From NCBI GenBank assembly GCA_017882935.1, contig JADGOP010000118.1, positions 1 to 7,138 on the forward strand: a DNA stretch of 7,138 bases, given 5' to 3'. Source of the DNA: Actinomycetota bacterium. Lineage in GTDB: Bacteria > Actinomycetota > Acidimicrobiia > Acidimicrobiales > Iamiaceae. Shown here one piece after another: positions 5,456 to 7,138 of the stretch. Made by a program: the position numbers and the translations under genes. How positions within the stretch are numbered: position 1 is the stretch's first letter; the number at the start of each line of letters is the position of its first letter. Below the pieces are notes generated by a model. That model did no database searches. It saw only the letters and a list, made by a program, of their open reading frames with translations, and had not been told where the DNA came from.

Positions 5456-6037
5456 GTGCGAGTGGCCGTGCTGGTGTCGGGTAGCGGGACGATCCTCGAC
5501 GCCATCCTCGCCGCAGGCATCACCGTCGACCTGGTCGTCGCCGACCGGCCGTGCGCAGGCCTCGACAAGGCGGCCGCCGCCGGCATCGAGGCGGCATTGG
5601 TCGAGCGCACCGACTTCTCGAGGTCGTTCGACCGCGACGCCTACAGCGACGAGGTCGCCACCCTGCTGCGCGACCGCGGCATCGAGCTGGTGGCCATGGC
5701 CGGCTGGGGCACCGTGTTCAGCGAGCCGATGCACCGGGCCTTCGGCGGGCGGATCCTCAACACGCACCCCGCGCTGCTCCCGGCGTTCCCCGGCTGGCAC
5801 GCGGTGCGCGACGCCCTGGCCGCCGGGGTGAAGGTCACCGGCTGCACCGTGCACGTGGCGGGCCTCGAGGTCGACACCGGCCCGATCCTGGCCCAGGAGG
5901 CGGTGGAGGTGCGGCCCGACGACACCGAGGCCAGCCTCCACGAGCGCATCAAGGCCGTCGAGCGGCGCATCTACCCTGCCACCATCGGGGCCATCGTCCG
6001 AGACCCCACCATCCTGATGAAGAGAGAACCGTTGTGA
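5456..6037 (+). CDS. purN: Phosphoribosylglycinamide formyltransferase (GART), variant
   Basis: Catalyses formyl transfer from 10-formyl-THF to glycinamide ribonucleotide (GAR), the third step of purine synthesis, in the cytoplasm. It has 193 residues against 212 in E. coli. The catalytic set is intact: Asn102 and His104 in LNTHPALLPAFPG and Asp140 in GLEVDTGP, equal to E. coli Asn106, His108 and Asp144. Two substrate loops differ. The phosphate loop reads GSGTI (9-13) where E. coli has GNGSN, losing Asn13. The folate loop reads AGWGTVF (82-88) where E. coli has AGFMRIL. The GTG at 5456 gives the family-typical N-terminus MRVAVLVSGSG. A second in-frame GTG at 5462 would cut into the first strand. 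The frame is open far upstream, but that part is antisense to the membrane gene. It overlaps purH by GTGA. It could be a diverged formyltransferase of the same fold, but pairing with purH makes GART by far the likeliest function. Confidence 0.93.
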   Translation: MRVAVLVSGSGTILDAILAAGITVDLVVADRPCAGLDKAAAAGIEAALVERTDFSRSFDRDAYSDEVATLLRDRGIELVAMAGWGTVFSEPMHRAFGGRILNTHPALLPAFPGWHAVRDALAAGVKVTGCTVHVAGLEVDTGPILAQEAVEVRPDDTEASLHERIKAVERRIYPATIGAIVRDPTILMKREPL

Positions 6038-7138
6038 GGGCACTGCTGTCCGTCTACGACAAGAGCGGCATCGTCGACCTGGCGCGCGGCCTGGCCGAGG
6101 CCGGCTGGGACCTGGTGTCGAGCGGGGGCACCGCCAAGGCGCTGGCCGAGGCCGGCCTCGCGGTCACCGACACCGCCGAGATCACCGGCTTCCCCGCCAT
6201 CCTGGGGCACCGGGTGGTCACCCTGCACCCCAAGGTGCACGGCGGCATCCTGGCCGACCGCACCGATCCGGAGCACGTCGCCGACCTCGAGAAGTACGGC
6301 ATCGAGCCCTTCGACCTCGTGGTGGTGAACCTCTACCCGTTCTCGTCCGACCCCGGCATCGAGCTCATCGACATCGGCGGTCCCGCCATGGTCCGGGCCG
6401 CGGCCAAGAACTTCTCCCAGCTCGGCGTCGTCGTCGACCCCGCCGACTACCCGCTGGTGCTCGACGAGGTGCGGGGCGGGAGCGGGATCTCCCCGGCCAC
6501 ACGCCGCTCGCTCGCCCGCAAGGCCTTCTCGGTGACCGCGGCGTACGACGCCGAGATCGTGGAGTGGCTCGACCGCACCGGGCCCGACGCCGGCGAGCTG
6601 CCGGCCACGCTGCACCTGTCGCTCGAACAGGTCCAGGTCACCCGCTACGGCGAGAACCCGCACCAGCGCGGCGCCCGCTACCGCCGCATGCACACCCGCT
6701 CGTGGTGGGACGACGTCGAGCAGCACTCGGGGCTCGCCATGAGCTACCTCAACCTCTACGACGCCGACGCCGCGTGGTGTTGCGTGCACGACCTCGGCGA
6801 CCAGCCCGCGGTGGTCATCGTCAAGCACGCCAACCCCTGCGGCGTGGCCCTCGGCGCCGACCTCGCCGACGCCTACCAGCGCGCCTACGACTGCGACAGC
6901 CGCTCCGCCTTCGGTGGCATCGTGGCCCTCAACAAGCCCGTCGACGCCGCCACCGTCGAGCGCATCGTGGCCGCCGCGCAGGCCGACCTCATCATCGCCC
7001 CGGGCTACGACGAGGGCGTCGTCGAGTCGCTCATCGGCCGCCGCAAGAACACCCGCGTGCTCTCCGCCCCGGCACCCACGTCGGAGCCGCTCGAGCTGCG
7101 CCAGATCGGTGGGGGCTTCCTGGTCCAGGACGCGCACG
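6034..7138 (+). CDS. purH: Bifunctional AICAR formyltransferase / IMP cyclohydrolase (partial, 3' end outside window)
   Basis: Catalyses the last two steps to IMP: formylation of AICAR with 10-formyl-THF, then ring closure. The first 368 residues are present of about 520 expected. The cyclohydrolase (MGS-like) domain covers roughly 1-185, with SSGGTAKALAE (29-39), TGFP (51-54), TLHPKVHGGIL (63-73), VVVNLYPF (96-103) and DIGGPAMVRAAAKN (113-126). The transferase domain follows, with RYGENPHQ (204-211) and the catalytic Lys264-His265 in VKHANPCG (263-270), then SAFGGIVA (291-298). Between NLYPF and IDIGG there are 8 residues where E. coli has 17. The GTG at 6034 lies in a GTGA overlap with the purN stop, with a modest GAGAG at 6022-6026 (7-nt spacer), so the two genes are co-transcribed and probably translationally coupled. 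No stop or frameshift occurs up to the window edge. Confidence 0.97.
   Translation, partial: MRALLSVYDKSGIVDLARGLAEAGWDLVSSGGTAKALAEAGLAVTDTAEITGFPAILGHRVVTLHPKVHGGILADRTDPEHVADLEKYGIEPFDLVVVNLYPFSSDPGIELIDIGGPAMVRAAAKNFSQLGVVVDPADYPLVLDEVRGGSGISPATRRSLARKAFSVTAAYDAEIVEWLDRTGPDAGELPATLHLSLEQVQVTRYGENPHQRGARYRRMHTRSWWDDVEQHSGLAMSYLNLYDADAAWCCVHDLGDQPAVVIVKHANPCGVALGADLADAYQRAYDCDSRSAFGGIVALNKPVDAATVERIVAAAQADLIIAPGYDEGVVESLIGRRKNTRVLSAPAPTSEPLELRQIGGGFLVQDAH

Noticed and set aside
5327..6043. N-terminal extension of the membrane protein through the divergent gap and across purN
   Set aside because: The extension would be antisense to purN. ATG at 5326 has its own AGGCGG site and is followed directly by the first membrane helix.
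5971..7137. Minus-strand open frame of 388 codons opposite purH
   Set aside because: Antisense to strongly conserved purH motifs; composition is typical of a GC-rich shadow frame.

Overview
The window is very GC-rich, uses G/C-ending codons throughout, is tightly packed with genes and has no mobile-element sequence. This fits the chromosome of a high-GC actinomycete. The variant PurN/PurH sequences and overall style suggest the Acidimicrobiia, but that placement is an inference. Seven genes are supported, two of them cut by the window edges.

Left part (1-4614, plus strand) is one tight operon. It begins with the C-terminal end of a probable cobalamin (B12)-binding protein, likely a MerR/LitR-type regulator. 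Then come a DHRS12-like short-chain dehydrogenase/reductase, a COG2907-type FAD-dependent oxidoreductase, a DUF1365 protein, and a cyclopropane-fatty-acid-synthase (CFA)-type methyltransferase. All four junctions are 4-base stop/start overlaps (ATGA, ATGA, GTGA, ATGA), so translation is probably coupled. The last three genes have the same order as Rv0449c-Rv0448c-Rv0447c (ufaA1) in Mycobacterium tuberculosis. Related sets in Proteobacteria are linked to light or singlet-oxygen responses. The likely role is modification of unsaturated acyl chains on membrane phospholipids, perhaps under B12/light control. The CFA homologue has Ser and Gln where two bicarbonate ligands of E. coli Cfa should be, so its product may not be a plain cyclopropane.

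Middle (4637-5326, minus strand) is a four-helix membrane protein with a Pro/Gln-rich cytoplasmic tail. It converges on the lipid operon across only 22 bp and diverges from purN across 129 bp. Its architecture and its place beside purN-purH recall the mycobacterial DUF5336 protein Rv0954.

Right part (5456-7138, plus strand) is purN-purH, two steps of purine synthesis that both use 10-formyl-tetrahydrofolate. They are joined by a GTGA overlap, and purH runs off the window. PurN keeps its catalytic Asn-His-Asp set but has unusual substrate-loop residues. PurH has a shortened loop in its cyclohydrolase domain. The intergenic region upstream of purN holds a candidate leaderless promoter and an imperfect 19-bp dyad. 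No RNA genes, CRISPR arrays, insertion sequences or prophage parts were seen.
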